DNA from: Coptis chinensis
Taxonomy: Eukaryota > Streptophyta > Magnoliopsida > Ranunculales > Ranunculaceae
DNA: 64,000 nucleotides
Assembly: GCA_015680905.1 (NCBI GenBank)
Contig: CM027378.1
Location: 40,955,001 to 41,019,000, forward strand
Direction: 5' to 3'
Part shown: in pieces, positions 1 through 11,083 of the stretch
Layout: each line of letters opens with the position of its first letter
Numbering within the stretch: position 1 is the first letter of the stretch
Program-made: the position numbers and the translations under genes
Notes under the pieces: generated by a model
Told to the model about the DNA's origin: nothing
The model's input: the letters and a program-made list of their open reading frames with translations, nothing else
The model's database searches: none

Positions 1-2350
1 AGAATAATTATCGGGAAATCGGAAATTGGATGCAACTACATTGAACTAAGATAAAAAAAAAAAAAAAAAAATAACTAAAAATAGGACACTAAATGCAAAT
101 GCATGAAACTAACCTCAAAAATAATTAACGAGAAATTGGAAACTGGATGCAACAATATTAAGCTATCCTCAAAGACTAATTAACAGGAAATAGAAAATTG
201 GATGCAGATGCATTGAACTAAACTCAAATTCTAATTAACGGGAAATTGAAAACTGGATGCAAATGCATTTAAGTTATCTTAAAAAATAGTTAACAAAAAA
301 TCGGTAACTGGACGCAAACTGTATAGAAATAACCTCAATGAATAGTTAACGACAAATTGGAAAGTGAATGCAAATGCATCAAATGAACCTTAACAAATAA
401 TTAATGAGAAATCGGAAGCCTTAAAGAATAATTAACGAGAAATGGGAAACTGGATATAACTACATTGAACTAGCCTAAAGAAATAATTAACAAGAGAAAT
501 CGGAAACCGAATGCAACTGTATTGAACTAACCTCATAAAATAATTAATAAAAAATCAGAAATTGGATGCAAATACGTTGAACTAACCTAAAAGAATCAGA
601 AACTTGATACAAATGCATCGATCTAACATCAAAGAATAATTAATGGAAAATAAGCAACTGGAGGCAAATGCATTTAACTAATCTCAAATAATAATTAATA
701 AGAAATCGGAAACGGGATGCAAATGCAAATGTATTGAACTAATCTTAAAGAATAATGAATGAAAAATGAAACTTGATACAAATGCATTAAACTAACCTCA
801 AAGAATAATTAACGAGAAGTTTGAAACTGGATGCAAATGCATACATTGATCTAATCTCAAAGAATAATTAATGGGAAATCAAAAACTAAATGCAACTACA
901 TTGAACTGACCTCAAAGAAGAACTAACGAGAAATCAAAAATTAGATGCAAATGCATCGAGTTATTGTAAAAGAATAATTAAAAGGAAATCGGCACTGGGA
1001 TGCAAAAACATTTAACTAGACTCAGCTCAGAGAATAATTATTGGAAAATTAGAAACTGGATGCAACTATATTTAACTAAGCTCAAAAAAATAATTAACGG
1101 AAAATAGGACACTAGATGCAAATGCATGAAACTAACCTCAAAGAATAATTAATGAGAAATTAAAAACTGGATGCAACAATATTAAACTATCCTCAAAGAC
1201 TAATTAACAGGAAATAAAAAATTGGATGAAAATGCATTGAACTAAACTCAAAGACTAATTAACGGGAAATCGAAAATTAGATGTAGATGCATTGAAGTAA
1301 TCTTAAAAAATAGTTAACAGAAAATCGGTAACTGGACGCAACTGTATAGAAATAACCTCAACGAATAGTTAATGGGAAATTAGAAAGTTAATGCAAATGC
1401 ATCGAACTAATCTTAAAAAATAATTAACGAGAAATCGGAAGCCTTAAAGAATAATTAACGAGAAATGGGAAACTGGATGTAACTAGATTGAACTAGCCTA
1501 AAAAAATTATTAACGAGAGAAATCGGAAACCGGATGCAACTGCATTGAACTAACCTTATAAAATAATTAATGAAAAATCAGAAACTGGATGCAAATGCGT
1601 TGAACTAATCTCAAAGAATCGGAAACTTGATACAAATGCATTGAGCTAACCTCAAAGAATAATTAATGGGAAATAAGCAACTGGAGGCAAATGCATTTAA
1701 CTAATATGAAATAATAATTAATAGGAAATTGGAAACGGGATGTAAATGCAAATGCATTGAACTAACCTCAAAGAATAATGAATGAAAAATCAAAAACTTG
1801 ATACAAATGCATTAAACTAACCTCAAAGAATAATTAACGAGAAGTTTGAAACTTGATGCAAATGCATGCATTGATCTAATTTCAAAGAATAATTAATTGG
1901 AAATCGAAAACTAAATGCAACTACATTGAACTGACCTCAAAGAAGAACTAACGGGAAATGAAAAATTGGATGCAAATGCATCGATTTAATGCAAAAGAAT
2001 AATTAAAAGGAAATCGGCATCGGGATGCAAAAACATTTAACTAGCCTCAGCTCAGAGAATAATTATCACGAAATCGGAAATTGGATGCAACTATATTGAA
2101 CTAAGCTCAAAAAAATAATTAACTGAAAATAGGACAGTAGATGCAAATGCATGAAACTAACCTCAATGAATAATTAACGAAAAATCAAAAGCTGGATGCA
2201 ACAATATTAAGCTATTCTCAAAGACAAATTAACAGGAAATCAAAAACTGGATGCAAATGTATTGAACTAAACTCAAAGACTAAGTAACGGGAAATCGAAA
2301 ACTGGATGCAAATGCATTGAGAAAACTGGATGCAAATGCATTGAAGTAAT
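1..2350. repeat. Satellite array, block 1: 55-bp monomers in a 19-monomer higher-order unit
   Basis: Tandem AT-rich monomers of about 55 bp follow the pattern AATAATTAACGRGAAATC, then AAACTGGATGCAAATGCAT, then TGAACTAACCTC. Adjacent monomers differ, but the order of variants recurs: the block starting at 1 repeats at 1031 and again at 2055, so the higher-order unit is about 1025-1030 bp and holds 19 monomers. Two monomers are always shortened (numbers 8 and 12, for example near 400-430 and 586-623) and act as phase marks. In the third copy, monomer 5 has a 24-bp duplication at about 2300-2340. No coding potential is seen. Its centromeric or pericentromeric location is not shown by the sequence. 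Confidence 0.93.
2346..2350. other. Target site duplication GTAAT (left copy) of the Tat element
   Basis: GTAAT lies directly before the LTR at 2351 and again directly after the other LTR at 14855-14859. Uninterrupted satellite copies (around 1296-1300) have this word once at the same place. Confidence 0.95.
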
Positions 2351-2865
2351 TGTTTGGGTAAGAATTCTCCCAGACACACTATTGAATCTGCAAGGGGAGA
2401 TGTTGTGTAAAGAATGAGACTGTGCCTTTAATGGCTGCTTATGTATCCAGAATGTGTTTCCAGAATCTAGTCTCTAAAAACGTAGTTCTTTGTTAAGTGA
2501 AGAGTCCTATTTATAGAAATAGAAAGGACTCTCACTAGATAGGACTGGTTAACTGAACATGTGACCGGCTTAGGTGACTGACTAGACCTGTGGGCCGTCC
2601 AGATGTATAACTTAACATGTGAGCCGTCCAAGTAGCTAACTATAATTGTGAGCCGTCCAGGTGGCTAAGTGGACATGTGAGCCGTCCAAGTGGCTAACTA
2701 TAATTGTGAGTCGTCCAGGTGGCTAAGTAGACATGTGAGCCGCCCAAGTGGCTAACGATAATTGTGAGCCTTCTAGGTAGCTAAGGATCGGTCACTTAGA
2801 CTTAATGTAAAGACTAAGTCCCTAATGAAGTCGTTAGCCAGGGTACGAATGTGGAGGTACGTACA
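2351..2865 (-). repeat. 3' LTR of the Tat element (515 bp)
   Basis: It starts TGTTTGGGTAAG and ends GGTACGTACA, matching the LTR at 14395-14854. A TATA-like box (CTATAAATAGG, minus strand) lies at 2506-2516. Positions 2605-2790 hold a tandem subrepeat of about 55 bp with the words GTGAGCCGTCCAAGTGGCTA and AACTATAATTGTGAGCCG. This LTR is 55 bp longer than the other, which fits one extra subrepeat unit. Confidence 0.95.
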
Positions 2866-2881
2866 TTGCTCCCTCTTTGCC
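2866..2881 (-). other. Polypurine tract of the Tat element
   Basis: On the minus strand the bases directly inside the 3' LTR read GGCAAAGAGGGAGCAA. This purine-rich run is in the position expected for the plus-strand DNA primer of an LTR retrotransposon. Confidence 0.8.
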
Positions 2882-3321
2882 ATATGGAATTTATTGGATG
2901 TGGCAAAGAAAAAATAGGAAAAAGAAATAGAACCATATTAACCATTAAAGTAATTAGACCATGTATTTTAAATAAACATAATTGGCACTAAACATATTTG
3001 TGTGGTGAAATGTCAAGGTTTATTAGTTTGGGTCGGCTAAACTAATTTGTTGGTCTTGGTATATGCTTATTATTAAATAGATAAGGATTAATCAACATCC
3101 AAGTGGAATTGGTGTTTTGATTAATTGGGACTGTTGAAAGAATGGATTACTTCAAGGCTTGAAGTAAGAGTACGTATCCCATTTTATCTGGAGAATGAAA
3201 GATATCTAATATCTTGTTATATTCTTATAAAAGGTGACGTATCATTTTCTTTAAGTTATATAAAATAAAATAAAATAAGGAACAATACGTCAAAGAAGTG
3301 TGAAATACCTGATCGTGACAT
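2882..3321. other. AT-rich spacer, possible promoter region of the antisense gene
   Basis: No open frame of note is present. The stretch is AT-rich and lies just upstream of the plus-strand antisense gene, with TATA-like words near 3256-3275. Promoter activity is only inferred from position. Confidence 0.3.
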
Positions 3322-5515
3322 ATGGTAATTATGAGCGGGGATAAATATGACGCGAAAGTCCGCAGTAGCCATGAAGATGCGAGAATGACGATGGTAACAT
3401 GTACCGGTGAAATTATTCGACGACGATGGTTAGAGCATTCGTCTGTGCCAAGATCTATTATTCTCGTAACTAGTACGGAAGGAATGAAGGGTCTTTATCA
3501 GCTGGAGAACTTCGATGTTGAGAAACTTTAAAATTTCAGCACAAAACATCCAGTGGAAGAGGGAGAAATGGTCGTAACGTGTGCGCAAATGGACCAAGGT
3601 TTAACAATCCCACTGGATTATGACACTGCACGATTATTGTCTTTATGGCAGATTGCACCAATACAAATCGGGATGCCGCTATGGTTGGTATTTGCACGAG
3701 CTAAAGCCTTGGCAAAAAGCTACAAGCATCCTTTTGGTTTTGAAGAATTGTTCCTTTTGCTACGACCGCAACGTCGCATTGAGGAAGATGGGTCGTCATA
3801 TTTCACCGTGGACTGGAAGACTGAGAAGAAGTTTAAAGGCTTACCGAAAGGTTACAAAGACTGGGATAAATATTGTTTTCTCCTCCGAGGACCATGGAAT
3901 CCCCATGGAATACGTGTTCCAAATAAAATTCGAGGTATGAAAAACATTAAATTAACAGATTGAGTTTTACTGATTTTCCATTGCTGTATATTTGTATTTT
4001 TAAATGACGTTATTTATTTGTGATGCTCTATAGATGAACGTCCTATTATTCCGAATATCGAGATTGGGAAACGAGCTTCAGAGAACTTACAATTTTATTT
4101 TAGCAGTGACCGTGAGGAACACATTCTTGATTTATCTTGGCCTAATGAGGTCGCTTATTGGGGTTGGTGTAGCGAGAGACAACATGATCGTGAGAAACGT
4201 TTTGGACCAAAAATGCATCAAGAGCAATACGTTGCAACCAAAGATCAATTGACAGATAGGCGTCGAAGTAATGGAACGAATCTTAGAAGTGATTGCTTGC
4301 CAAGGAAATTATCGCTCAATTCTGGAGAGGGCTCAAATCAGAAAAAATGAAAAGTAACCAATGAGGTGCAAGATAATGATATGGAGGAGTGGAGAACACC
4401 TGAAGTGTCAACTAAGGCATCCCCAGAGGAAGAAAGAAGGGACAAACCAAAAGTTGACGAAAATTTAATTAGCGGTAGCGTTGAGTCGACAATCTCACAA
4501 AGCCACTCTATTGATGTTGTGGAGGCCAAAACATGTGAAGATAATGCTCCTCAAAGTGCTGCTAAAGCATACCTCATTGCAACTGGCAAAGATGCAGCAA
4601 TGCCTATTTCACCTGTTATAGAAATTAGTTCAGAAGCTGAAGATAACCAACTGCAGCCTTCAATGAGTGGACTTTCCCAGGCCAATAAGGTTCAAGCTGT
4701 TGCTGATAGCTCTACGCAAGATGTTGTTGCCCCTTTACAAGCAGTAAACACCACAATAATGCAAGCTACTGCACCCACTTCAATTGGTTTTCTGGAAGAA
4801 GACATGATAGATGCGTTAAAAACTACAGAAATTCTTGACTTTGATTTGCTTGATGATTACGTTAACAAACATTTGATGCCACCCACTTATGGAGAGAACC
4901 TTCAATCTGGTAACTTGATTTGTATAGGTGATAGTTCAGATTTTTGCAATATGGGGATGCAAAAGTTGCAAGAGGTTAGTACTGTTCATAACATTTAAAT
5001 TAAATGATCCATTATAGTTAATTGTAGTAATAAACTTATTTTTGTAGGCTAAGGAGAGTTTTGCTAAAGCAATGATAATGCTTGGTAAAGAAAAAGACGA
5101 GGCCACGGTTGAGGTTGCCAAAGTCAGTAATGAGTCATCGGTTTTAAAAGAACGAGTGTCTGTCCTAGAGCATGAAAATGATTGTTTGTTGCATCAAAAA
5201 TTGGCTATGGAGAAAGCAATAAAAGTGAAAGAGACAGATTATAAGAAAATTGCGCGAGAATTGCACATTGAAAAAGGTACCCTAGCGGCATTGAATCCAA
5301 AGCTCTCTGCAGCTTTGCTTGAAAATGCTCAGCTAGAGGCTTCAACTAAGAAGAATGTCGACTTGATGACTGGAGCACGTGATGTGCTAAAAAACGCTCT
5401 GGAGCATTATACTTTGCTATATGATTCTCGTCCATTAAAAGAGAATTGTGGTATACTTCTTCCTAGTGCTATAGAAGACGCCATTGAAGATCTCGGCTTA
5501 GAATATGATTTATGA
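3322..5515 (+). pseudogene. Antisense multi-exon gene of the Tat element (aORF; Transposase_28-like protein with C-terminal coiled coil)
   Basis: The gene runs opposite to gag-pol. Exon 1 (3322-3934) encodes a segment resembling the plant 'putative gypsy type transposon' domain (Transposase_28), with the pattern YFTVDW, LPKGYKDW and CFLLRGPW. A GT-AG intron (3935-4033, 99 bp) joins it in frame to exon 2 (4034-4974), a polar linker. A second GT-AG intron (4975-5047, 73 bp) joins in frame to exon 3 (5048-5515), rich in E, K and L with heptad-like spacing, so a likely coiled coil. The only breaks are a TAA at 3529 (or a missed short intron) and a TGA at 4348. Retention of frame across both junctions supports a real spliced gene. 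Antisense ORFs at this position are known in Retand- and Grande-type elements; their function is unknown. The upstream start is uncertain. Confidence 0.75.
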
Positions 5516-6540
5516 GGAGATTCTTTCCCTTCTAAAGAAGAAGATGAACAGTCGTCTTAAATTATCATCTATTTGTCGTAGAATTAGTAGTGTGTTTTGA
5601 AGCTAGTACGAGATTAATAAGACAACAACTTACTCCTTTTTATTTCGACTTTTTATGCGTTGAAGTATGTATTAGTTTCAATAATGCAAGCACCTTAAGA
5701 GCTTAACTGTGATGCGAAACATGCATACACGAAATAAGGCTCCTGAGAAATTGGATGTGTACAGCTTTGGTGTTGTGTTGTACTCTGCCCGAAGTTGATT
5801 TACAATTGTGTGGTATCTACTCTAAGAACAGGAAGCCGCCCGTACCTATTTGGGGTTATTCACTGGTTCTCTTTAGTTCAATATAAAAAACTCTTTCTTC
5901 TTTCTTTTTTTGACTTGTATCTTTTTGTGGGTTGTGGAGTGAGGAAATAGATTCGAAGCTGAACATATGGATGCCCAGTTTTAGACTTTTACGCTCCATC
6001 GTGATAATCGTGTGTTTGTGAGAAGGAAGAGTTTCTCCTTTTGTGAGTGTAGATTATTAACCGTGTGATTACGGTTGCATAGAAGACCTTGTCATCCTTT
6101 TCTACAAGATTGTGAATATCAAGTCCGATTGTTGCTCACAACAATTATAGTGCGATCTTGATAAAACCATACATTTCCCTAGTTAAAGCGTATCTTTTCT
6201 TCAGGTTTAGTTTTTCAATGGTCAATTGTCACATTCAACTACTCTCACACCATGCAACTTTGATTTCATAACCTTCTTAAGAACCTGATTTGCATGTGTC
6301 CGTCCCCACTAGGGGTAATTAAACTGGGACTAAACCAACTTGTCGTTAGAGATATGTGGAGTCTTTGGGGAACCACCGTGTCCAAAGAATAGTACACAAG
6401 AAGAACACTAAAGTTTTTGTAATGCTCTAGACAATCAAGAAGCAAGTGAATATTGTAATGAATAATGGTAAGGAGAAAAGGAAATAATTCTTTAAATTAA
6501 GTAAACCAGCTAGAAGCTGCTATGAGTCTTCTCCTTCTCT
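5516..6540. other. Non-coding part of the Tat 3' region
   Basis: Apart from the short kinase-like piece at 5730-5786, no coding signal was found. The sequence has ordinary plant non-coding composition with T-rich runs near 5890-5930 and looks like untranslated or intronic sequence of unknown origin. Confidence 0.4.
5730..5786 (+). pseudogene. Short protein-kinase-like fragment
   Basis: One plus-strand frame reads RNKAPEKLDVYSFGVVLYS. The words APE and DVYSFGVVL are the typical subdomain VIII-IX signature of plant receptor-like kinases. Normally 10-20 residues separate APE from DVYSFG; here they are nearly adjacent, so the piece is internally shortened. Only 19 codons are recognisable and flanking frames are closed. 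It may be a captured gene scrap, like the F-box fragment nearby, or a chance match. Confidence 0.45.
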
Positions 6541-6544
6541 TTTA

Positions 6545-7174
6545 GTTTTGAAAGTTAGCCATTATGGTCCATGACGCCATATTCTTTCATGAACCATAAA
6601 CAGGCATGAGTGTGATAGTTATTCACAGTACAAAGCTTCCCATCCAACGCTTCATGGTGTGCTGACCAAGCCATCAAGATTATAGTCTTCCCGTCCCACC
6701 TCTCTAAATTTTTCACTCGTGAAGTCAAAAGCAATGAGTGTGTTACAAGATGCAGTTCTTGCTGTGCTACATTGAGTGCTCACCATCCAATGAAGTGAAC
6801 CGTTAACAAGTACACCTTTTTGTCCATTAGGAACTTCATAGTTGAGGTTCTTGATCCTTCTCCACCGGTCATATCTAAGGGAGTATATACAACTCCTTGT
6901 ACAATAATAGGCACCATTAGTTCTGTAAACCGCCACGATTATTACAATCTCGTAATCCTTTGTTGCTACATTGTAACCAAGGCCGGCCATACATGAAAGT
7001 ATTGTAGTATGGATCTGCTAAAATAGGACCGTTATTTGGTAAGATCTTGTATTCTCTAGTAGATGGATTCCATAAACTCTGACGGTTCTGTTTGTCGCCT
7101 ATGCAAAGTAGTCCATTACAAGAACCCCAATAATCACATGCATCTAATAAATAGGTCTTATTAGTCGTGATCAT
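6545..7174 (-). pseudogene. F-box protein gene fragment (F-box-associated domain) captured in the Tat element
   Basis: The minus strand encodes pieces of the C-terminal F-box-associated (FBA) domain of plant F-box proteins. In order these are SCNGLLCIGD, LWNPSTREYKILP, GLGYNVATKDYEIV, the segment YSLRYDRWRRI, LVNGSLHWMV, FDFTSEKFREV and, in another frame at about 6550-6640, LDGKLCTV, NYHTHACLW and MKEYGV. In known proteins the N-terminal F-box recruits SKP1 and this domain binds the substrate. Here the F-box itself is absent and at least two frameshifts are present (near 6985 and 6655), so no functional protein is expected. It is in the same orientation as gag-pol and lies between integrase and the 3' LTR, which fits transduction of a host gene segment. 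Confidence 0.85.
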
Positions 7175-7344
7175 GACCTTGAAGCTTTATGTTATTGTTA
7201 TTGCTGGGTGCTCTTTTTTTTTTTTTTTTGTAAAGTGGAGAAATGAATACTCATGGGGAGTTTGAACGAAGTTATAACGATTTTTATAATTGAATCAAGC
7301 ATAAACATTGAAATGTTAACTTGCTTTATGGCGTTTATTATATA

Positions 7345-7812
7345 TATTTTGGTATTACAGACCAAATTTCATGGTTTGAATGTATACAGTCTGTTATTGC
7401 AACTACAGAAGCCATGATATGATTGCATAGAGTTTGGTATCACAAATGCAAACTCCATGACTTTGAATGCATAGAGTTTGGTATTGCAAACGCAAACTTC
7501 ATGTCTTTGAATGCACAGAGTTTGGTATCACAAACGCAAACTCCATGACTTTGAATGCACATAGTTCGGTATCGCAAATGCAAACTCCATGACTTTGAAT
7601 GCACAGAGTTTGGTATCGCAAACACAAACTCCATGACTTTGAATGCACAGAGTTTGGCATCGGAAATGCAAACTCCATGGCTTTGAATGCACAGAGTTTG
7701 GTATCGCAAACGCAAACTCCATGACTTTGAATGCACAGAGTTTGGTATTGTAAACGCAAACTCCATGACTTTGAATGCACAGAGTTTGGTATCGCAAACG
7801 CAAACGCAAACT
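7345..7812. repeat. 44-bp minisatellite in the Tat 3' region
   Basis: About nine well-kept 44-bp units (7405-7812) contain CTCCATGACTTTGAATGCAC and AGAGTTTGGTATCGCAAACG; more decayed units reach back to about 7345. Because 44 is not a multiple of three, each minus-strand frame cycles through all phases of the unit, and the unit lacks stops in all three, so overlapping open frames of 93-178 codons appear. These are by-products of the repeat. Tandem repeats in this position are typical of Tat-lineage elements. Confidence 0.95.
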
Positions 7813-8010
7813 TTGATAATAACAAGAATAGTAATAATGTATACCCCGAAGTGTAAGCGATAATCGAAATAAATTCTAACAAATGAACTTTTATTAAACA
7901 TTGATATGTTGAACAAACATGAAAAGATGTACGATGACATTTTCCAATGAACCATGAAAACTAGAAAATGAAACAATTAATTTATTGATATGGTAAGTAC
8001 CAAACAGAAC

Positions 8011-9542
8011 CTAACGATAAAAACGCCTAAGATGGAGTGCATTCCATGGTTTTGGGAAAGGTGTTCCCGAAATGGTGCGAAGGAAATATGATCCTTTCAA
8101 GGTAGGATGATCAACCATAAATGGTCCTTCCCAATTTTCACATAGCTTCCCCATGTCGATGATTTTAGGTTTTCTGCATAACACCCAATCTCCTTCTTGG
8201 AACACTTTTAGGCAAAGTTTCTTGTCATACTGTCTTTTCATTGAAGCCTGGTAGTGGAGTAGATGAGCTAAACTTTCTTCACGAATTTCATCTAAATTGG
8301 CTTTAGAGTGAGCTACCATTTTGTCATTACAACCAGCTTTAATTGCAGCGGTGCGAGTCGTCTCAGCAAATATTTCAGTAAGTAAGATTGCGTCCGCACC
8401 ATAAGCCAAGTTAAATGGGGACAAACCGGTTGAGCATTTTGGAGTGGTTCTGTATGCCCAAAGCACGGCTGGTAGTTCTCTTGTCCATTTCCCCTTAGCT
8501 TGTTCTAGACGACGTTTAAGGATAGCTAGGATAGACTTGTTTGTTGCTTCCAACTTTGTCCGTTAGCTTGAGGATGATATGGAGCGAAAAAATTATCTTT
8601 GGATATGGAACCGCACGAAATTGTGTATTTCGGTTGCATCAAACTGCTTGCCATTATCAGATATTAACTCAGCAGGGATGCCAAAACGACAAACTATATC
8701 TTTTCACAAAAAGCGCTTGACATTGGAAGCTTGAATATGCACTAAGGGTTGTACTTCCGCCCATTTAGTAAAGTAATCTGTAGCAACCAGCAAGAAACAA
8801 ACATTTCCTGGAGCTCTAGGGAAAGGGCCGATGATGTGTAAACCCCACTTTGCAAATGGCCATGGAGAAAAAATTGGATGTAATTCTGTGGCAGGTAGAA
8901 TGCCTATGTTGTAGTGCTTCTGGCAAGGAATGCATGTCTGAGAAATATGTTTGGCATCTAGCTACATACGAGGCCACCAATATCCCTGTGTCATTGCTTT
9001 ATGAGCTAAATTTCGACCAACGGCGTGATTGCCACAAATGCCTGCATGAATTTCTTGCAACATAAGTAGACCTTCTGTTTTGGTGAGGCATCTAAGCATG
9101 GGAGACAAGGGATGTCCTTTTCTATACAATTGTAGAACACCATTTGACGAAGATACTATTACAAATTTCTAAGCGTCTCGCTTGACCGTTTCAGCGAGTT
9201 GGGGTTTGAAGGGATGATGCCGTTGCTCAGAAAGGTAATTAATGGGGTTCGCCAATCTTCAGTTGGTGCTTCTAACATAGGTAGATTAAAAATGTGTGGC
9301 TCCTTTGTTGATTTGTCGACATTCTAGTCACCTTGAACAATTATTGTGTCATTTCCTTCAGTACACATTCCTCCATCTAGCAGGGAGTCAATGTTTAATT
9401 TGTTAGGCAACAAAACTTCGTCATTGTCATACTTTCTTTTTCTGGTGTTCACAACATGAATACTTAAAGGTGATGGCTCTGAAGAAGCAGTGAAAAAACA
9501 GCACACATTAATGTATATGTCAGTAAGCTGCTCAACTGACAA
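8011..9542 (-). pseudogene. Integrase region of the Tat element
   Basis: Reading down the minus strand: a linker after RNase H (from 9542), the N-terminal zinc-binding HHCC module (EIHAGICGNH, then TCIPCQKH, about 9065-8920), the catalytic core and a C-terminal domain ending at 8011 (WEGPFMV, FPKPWNALHLRRFYR). In the core, the position of the first catalytic aspartate reads LHIIGPFP where LDIIGPFP is usual, so D appears changed to H. The second is intact (LISDNGKQF), and the glutamate region is PYHPQANGQ followed, after a small frameshift near 8555, by EATNKS. A TAG interrupts after WWPRM (about 8966) and a TGA after KRF (about 8700). It is clearly dead. In an intact element the enzyme inserts the cDNA into the genome. 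Confidence 0.88.
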
Positions 9543-9589
9543 GTCAATACTTGGGTCTTGTTGGAAGTCAATCTGACGTTTCTTAGTCC

Positions 9590-11083
9590 ATCAATAGCGA
9601 CTGCTGCAGAGAGGTATGCTAAGGCGTCTGCATGTCTAATGTCGTTTCGAGGTCTTTGAATGATTAAAATGTCATCAAATTGACAAGCAAGCCTATGGAT
9701 TAAGTCTAGATATGCTGCCATCTTATCATCCCATGCTTCAAAAGAGCCTTCAAATTGACTTGCCACTAATCGAGAGTCTGTAAAAACCTGAAGCTTTCGA
9801 ACTTTAAATTCTAAAGCGGTACGCATGACATAAAGGACTACTTCATATTCTGCTGCATTGTTAGATGCTTTGAAACTGAAACGAACTGAGCGCTCAATTA
9901 CTGAATCACCAGGCTTAATAAAAACACACCCAAGCCTAGATCCAAACTTGTTATGTGAACCGTCTGTGTAGACTATCCAGACGTCTGAAGACGGGGTAAT
10001 AGATGTGGATGATACCTGGTTACCCCTAATTGTTGCCTCATCAAATGATGGGCTTTCATCTTGATTATTTTTAGGGACCATATCATCGATTGGAAAATCC
10101 GACATCAAAGATGCAAGAACATGACCTTTTTCAGAAGTGTGCGGTTCGAAAGTAATGCTATATGCACTCAAATAACTTTCCCATTCAGCCAGTCTACTTG
10201 ATTCTTGTGCATTATGGAGCACTTTGCGAAGAGGGTACTCAGTGTATACCTTGACCAATCGTCCTTGAAAGTACGGCTTAAGGCATCTTGCAGAGTGAAC
10301 CATAGCGAGAGCAATTTTCTCAATTCTTGAATATCTAGTTTCCGCCCCCGTTAGAGTTTTGCTAATGAAAAAAATTGGACGCCCATCTTCGCCATCAACA
10401 AACAAAACGGCACTTACCGCCTTGTCTGTGGCAGCCAAGTAAATTCCTACAGGTTCCCTTGTAGCTGGACTAGCCAGAATGGGAGGTGAAACCAAATATT
10501 TTTTAATTGACTGAAAGGCATTTTCACAGTCATCATTCCATACTACTGAGTCTTTTAACGTTTGAAAGAAAGGACAACATTTATCAGAATATTTGGAGAT
10601 GAAACGATTTATTGCTGCCAGGCGCCCCGTGAGTTGTTGTATCTCCTTCTTTTTCTTTGGTGATAGCATATCGAGGATTGCTCTGATTTGTTCAGGGTTT
10701 GCTTCAATTCCTTTGCGAGTCATCAAGTAACCCAAGAACTTCCCTGAGATCAAGCCAAAAGAGCATTTTGAAGGATTGAGCTGCATATTAAACTTTTCCA
10801 CTCTTGTGAATACTTCTTGTAAATCTACCAGATGATCACTACTGATTTTGGATTTAACAACCATGTCGTCAATGTATGCTTCCATAATTTTGCCTAGCAT
10901 GTCTCCAAATATAGTATTGATCATTTGCTAGTAAGTGGCGCCAACATTCTTCAACCCGAAAGGCATCACTTAATAGCAAAAAATACCTTGATCAGTTATG
11001 AATGATGTTAATTCTTGATCTTCACCAGACAACAGGATCTGATAGTATCCTGAAGAAGCGTCCATAAATGATAAGCGTGGAAA
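9590..11083 (-). pseudogene. Reverse transcriptase C-terminal part and dual RNase H of the Tat polyprotein
   Basis: The catalytic YIDDMVVKS motif of reverse transcriptase is at about 10879-10853. The connection is followed by a first RNase H domain (TREPVGIYLAATDKAVSAVL to EKGHVLASLMSDFP) whose key acidic residues are mostly lost. A second RNase H (about 9990-9600) keeps the pattern VYTDGS, NNAAEYE and FTDSRL. This archaeal-type second RNase H is diagnostic for Tat-lineage elements. Upstream, MPFGLKNVGATY is followed by a TAG (at about 10930) and an earlier TAA (about 10972), both explainable as C-to-T changes in glutamine codons. The frame shifts near 9580, after which the linker to integrase continues in another frame. 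Confidence 0.92.

Noticed and set aside
1-2350. CRISPR-like array
   Set aside because: Spacing is regular, but there are no unique spacers; the whole unit repeats with variation, and the context is a plant nuclear genome.
7440-7976. Overlapping minus-strand ORFs of 93-178 codons
   Set aside because: They are produced by the 44-bp minisatellite lacking stops in every minus-strand frame; the protein is a repeat with no domain.
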